Assembly: GCA_021809235.1 (NCBI GenBank)
Contig: JAKBAG010000108.1
Span: 1 to 9,359 of the forward strand
Origin: Acidobacteriota bacterium
Lineage (GTDB): Bacteria; Acidobacteriota; Terriglobia; Terriglobales; Acidobacteriaceae
Length of the DNA: 9,359 nt
Direction of reading: 5' to 3'
Shown: piece after piece, positions 7,093 through 9,359 of the stretch
Layout of the letters: every line of letters starts with the position of its first letter
Position numbering within the stretch: the first letter of the stretch is position 1
Notes under the pieces: model-generated
Database searches by the model: none
What the model was told of the DNA's origin: nothing
What the model saw: only the letters and a program-made list of their open reading frames with translations
Translations under genes and position numbers: made by a program

Positions 7093-7202
7093 CTGTGGAA
7101 ACCCTCGTCCTGGATGTGCAAAGCTCGTTTCCACCTGCGCCGGAAGCGGCTTTCAGAGCGCCGACTTTTGCACGGCCACGGGAGCTTCCACGGTTTCCAC
7201 AG
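7093..7202. repeat. 11-bp inverted repeat pair around DnaA-box-like sites
   Basis: CTGTGGAAACC at 7093-7103 is the exact reverse complement of GGTTTCCACAG at 7192-7202. Each arm contains the 9-mer GTTTCCACA. The arms are 88 bases apart, so they look like oppositely oriented protein-binding sites rather than a terminator hairpin. Confidence 0.65.
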
Positions 7203-7224
7203 CCAAGCCCGACGGCGTGGAAAA

Positions 7225-9359
7225 TCAGGTCAGGCTAGCGGGGAATGGACCGAGCACCAGCTCCCGACTCACGCGTTCCATGCTCCCGACCCAATCGCCC
7301 GGCCGACTTTGCCGCACCAGTCGCATCCGCCTATACCACGGCGAATCCTCGCGCTCCTGCATCCAGCGCCAGTCCCCCTGCCATGGCAGCAGTAGCCAGC
7401 ACGGAAGCTCCATGCACCCGGCCAGATGCGCAATCACGGTATCTGTCGTCACCACCGCATCCAGCCCCAGCATGCGCGCGGCCGTTTCGGCCAGATCAGC
7501 ATCGCGGGAGCAGCCATCCACCAGCCGGATCGCGCTCTGCAAGACGGAAGTTTGCCTGCCAGAACTTCGCCGCTCTTCCCGCAGCCTGTTCGTCACCTCC
7601 GCCACCTGTCCGGCGGCCTCGCCCTTCTGCAGCGCCACCCACTCCACCTGCGGATGTGCCCGCAGCAGCGGAAGAAAACTCTCTAACCGTGTCGAACGCT
7701 CGCGGTCGGCTGCGTAGCGTGGATTCCCCGCCCAGCACAGCCCGATGCGCAAGCCGGCGCTCGTCCCGCATTGGTCAGCACCGATTGCTGAGCCAGCCAC
7801 AGCCTGGCCTCCAGTCTCGTACTTTGTTCCGACCTCCGCCCATGCCGCATCGATCTCCAGCGCAAGCGGTGGCGGCACCGTCTCGACCGTTGTGCCAAAG
7901 GCGCGAGGCAGACTCAGCAGCGGCACATGCCAGTCAAAGCCAGGAATCGTGGCTCCGGCTGCAATACAGACTCCGCCCAGCCGCTCCACCACCGGCTTCA
8001 GCAGCCGCACCAGCGGCGGCTGCACCTCCACCACCAGCCTGGCACCGCGTGCGGCCACGAGCGGCAGATAGCGTGCAAACTGCAGCGTGTCGCCCAGCCC
8101 CTGCTCGTAGTAGACCAGCAGCCGGCTGCCGTCCAGCGACTCCCCCTGCCAGCGCTGCTGCTGGAAGCGTCGTGGCCGCGGATGCACATCGCGAAACTCC
8201 AGTCGCGCCTCATAGTTTTCCCACCCCTCGGCAAAGCGTCCGGCTCGCAACTGCGAGAGGGCCAGATTATAGCGGGCTCCGGCATGCAGCGGATCGATGG
8301 CTACCGAGCGCGCATGCGCCGCTATTGCCTCCTCTACACGGCCCACGCGCAGCAGGGCATTGCCTTCGTTGGAGTCCGCCGTCCGATGACCGCGCGCGGC
8401 CGCCGTCCGGAACCACCGGATTGCCGTCTCGAGTTCCTCGCCGCTGCCGCTGGCGCTGTGCCGAGCCAGGGCCACAATCCCGCGCGCATTGGCCACCTCC
8501 GGATGCTCCGCCGCTCCCTGCTGCAATGCGGTCTTCCGATTCTCCAGCCAGCCTTCGGCCCGTGCAAATCGATCCTCATCGGCCGACGACTCCAGCTCCA
8601 GGTAGCACATCGCCACCCGCAGATCCACATTCCGCTCCTCAATGGCCAGCCCGCGTTCATAGCAGCTCCGCGCCGCCGCAAAGCACTTGCGCATTCGCAG
8701 CAGGTTGCCAAAGTTCAGCAGCGCAGACAGCAGCCTTGGATCGGCCTCCAGCGCCTGCACAAAGCAGGGAACAGCCAGGTAATCCCGTCCGTCGGCCACC
8801 AGACACGCAGCCAGATTTCCCCACGCAGCGGCAAAGGTCGGCCGCAGCCGGATCGCCTCCTCGTACTCCCGCATGGCAAGCTCACGCCGCCCCAGCCGTG
8901 CCGCGCAGTAACCGGCCGCAAAGTGAACCTCCGGCTGCTGCGGGCTCATTGCCTTTACTGCCGCAAAGCACTCGAGCGCCGCAGGAAACTCCTCCATCAG
9001 CGCCAGTGCTGAGCCCAGCCCGTAGCGCACCACCGCCGAACCGGGTGCCAGTGCCAGTCCGCGCCGGAAGCAGGCCAGCGCAGCCGCCGGACGGCCCGTC
9101 GCCAGCATCAGCTCGCCCAGCCCGGTCAGCGCTGGCAGAAACTCCTCCGCTCTGGCTGCCGACAGGGCCAATGCCCGATGAAAGGCTGCCTCAGCCGCTT
9201 GCCACTGGCCCACTGCCGCCAGCAGTGAAGCATAGCTCGTCCAGCCCACCATCGAGCACCCATCCCGCTCCAGCGCCGCCTGCGCCAGTCGCAGCGCCTC
9301 GCCCATCTGTCCGCTGCTGTGCGCAATCAGCGTCAGCCCCTGCAGGGCACGGGCCTGCT
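7225..9359 (-). CDS. TPR-repeat protein with C-terminal glycosyltransferase-like domain (5' partial)
   Basis: Large protein joining tetratricopeptide repeats to a GT-B-like glycosyltransferase domain of the GT9/GT41-like type; family members are predicted to move sugars onto proteins or glycans, but donor and acceptor cannot be read here. The frame has no stop up to the right edge (upstream codons read ARALQGLTLIAHSSGQ before the ATG at 9306), so that ATG is probably internal and the true start lies outside. About 710 residues are visible. Roughly nine or ten TPR units fill residues 1-390, for example VHFAAGYCAARLGRRELAMREYEEAIRLRP-type helices. The catalytic-like part follows: LLVYYEQGLGDTLQFARYLPL (about 408-428), GLCWAGNPRY (about 537), TTDTVIAHLAG (about 636) and DSPWYRRMRLVRQ (about 670), all typical of this family. 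The TGA stop at 7225-7227 abuts a DnaA-box-like site. No clear terminator follows. Confidence 0.9.
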   Translation of the reverse strand, partial: QARALQGLTLIAHSSGQMGEALRLAQAALERDGCSMVGWTSYASLLAAVGQWQAAEAAFHRALALSAARAEEFLPALTGLGELMLATGRPAAALACFRRGLALAPGSAVVRYGLGSALALMEEFPAALECFAAVKAMSPQQPEVHFAAGYCAARLGRRELAMREYEEAIRLRPTFAAAWGNLAACLVADGRDYLAVPCFVQALEADPRLLSALLNFGNLLRMRKCFAAARSCYERGLAIEERNVDLRVAMCYLELESSADEDRFARAEGWLENRKTALQQGAAEHPEVANARGIVALARHSASGSGEELETAIRWFRTAAARGHRTADSNEGNALLRVGRVEEAIAAHARSVAIDPLHAGARYNLALSQLRAGRFAEGWENYEARLEFRDVHPRPRRFQQQRWQGESLDGSRLLVYYEQGLGDTLQFARYLPLVAARGARLVVEVQPPLVRLLKPVVERLGGVCIAAGATIPGFDWHVPLLSLPRAFGTTVETVPPPLALEIDAAWAEVGTKYETGGQAVAGSAIGADQCGTSAGLRIGLCWAGNPRYAADRERSTRLESFLPLLRAHPQVEWVALQKGEAAGQVAEVTNRLREERRSSGRQTSVLQSAIRLVDGCSRDADLAETAARMLGLDAVVTTDTVIAHLAGCMELPCWLLLPWQGDWRWMQEREDSPWYRRMRLVRQSRPGDWVGSMERVSRELVLGPFPASLT

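Larger units (their letters stand above)
6871..7224. other. Candidate oriC: cluster of DnaA-box-like 9-mers upstream of dnaN
   Basis: This gap between the TPR protein and dnaN contains repeated sites close to TTTTCCACA, a known DnaA-box variant of TTATCCACA. Sites on the plus strand are TTTTCCAAA at 6987, GTTTCCACC at 7127, GTTTCCACA at 7193 and TTTTGCACG at 7166. Sites on the minus strand are TTTTCCGCA at 6871-6879, TTTTCCACT at 6934-6942, TTTTCCAAT at 7019-7027, GTTTCCACA at 7094-7102 and TTTTCCACG at 7216-7224. Weaker forms are GCATCCACA at 6840 (just outside the interval) and GCTTCCACG at 7184. Both orientations, the density, the adjacent A-rich block and dnaN next door all fit an origin or a DnaA-regulated dnaN control region. 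No dnaA gene is visible in the window, which keeps the call tentative. The remaining gap, 6567-6870, shows only the dnaN leader and no gene I can support. Confidence 0.5.

Noticed and set aside
6786..7121. Minus-strand 111-codon frame starting at TTG, with a hydrophobic stretch that looks like membrane helices, lying between the TPR gene and dnaN
   Set aside because: The hydrophobic residues come from T-runs on the minus strand of the A-rich block. There is no recognisable family, the start is TTG, and the frame lies over the DnaA-box-like cluster. It would be revived by conservation of the frame in relatives.
6550..7134. Minus-strand 194-codon frame overlapping the start of dnaN
   Set aside because: It runs out of frame into the dnaN start and its ribosome site, has no recognisable domain, and its composition looks like a chance frame in GC-rich DNA.
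6614..7717. Long plus-strand frame (367 codons) crossing the dnaN leader, the box cluster and the 3' end of the TPR gene
   Set aside because: It is rich in Ser, Arg, Pro and Cys with no domain, and its second half is antisense to a well-supported gene. It looks like a shadow frame.

Overview
The window most resembles a chromosomal segment from a member of the Acidobacteriota (Acidobacteriaceae/Terriglobia type). That is inferred from the character of the DnaN, caa3-type oxidase and TPR-glycosyltransferase proteins and from the GC-rich coding DNA; no search was run. There are seven protein-coding genes. Two run off the edges of the window. I see no tRNA, rRNA, insertion sequence, prophage or CRISPR array.

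Left half, plus strand (1-3926): the end of an aerobic terminal oxidase operon, ctaD-ctaE-ctaF (subunits I, III and IV). Subunit I carries the Tyr-Ser 'YSHPAVY' motif of A2-type (caa3-like) heme-copper oxidases instead of the glutamate of the 'HPEVY' type. ctaD and ctaE overlap by 8 bp. ctaE and ctaF are separated by 65 bp that holds a perfect 8-bp hairpin. The operon ends at a textbook Rho-independent terminator (2498-2529). A class II CPD photolyase follows, with its ribosome binding site starting 2 bp after the terminator T-tract.

Middle, minus strand (6566 down to 3963): dnaN, the DNA polymerase III sliding clamp, followed after 18 bp by an exported metal-dependent amidohydrolase. The two look co-transcribed. 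The amidohydrolase and the photolyase converge with only 36 bp between them and no visible terminator.

Right part: a 658-bp gap upstream of dnaN (6567-7224), the only long stretch without a gene. It holds an A-rich, GC-poor block (6871-7030, about 46% GC by hand count, 64 A against 23 T on the plus strand). Within and beside that block is a cluster of DnaA-box-like 9-mers of the form TTTTCCACA in both orientations. I read this as a candidate chromosomal replication origin (oriC), or at least a DnaA-controlled region for dnaN. It is the most interesting signal in the window. To its right, on the minus strand, is a large TPR-glycosyltransferase-like protein whose 5' end lies beyond the window.
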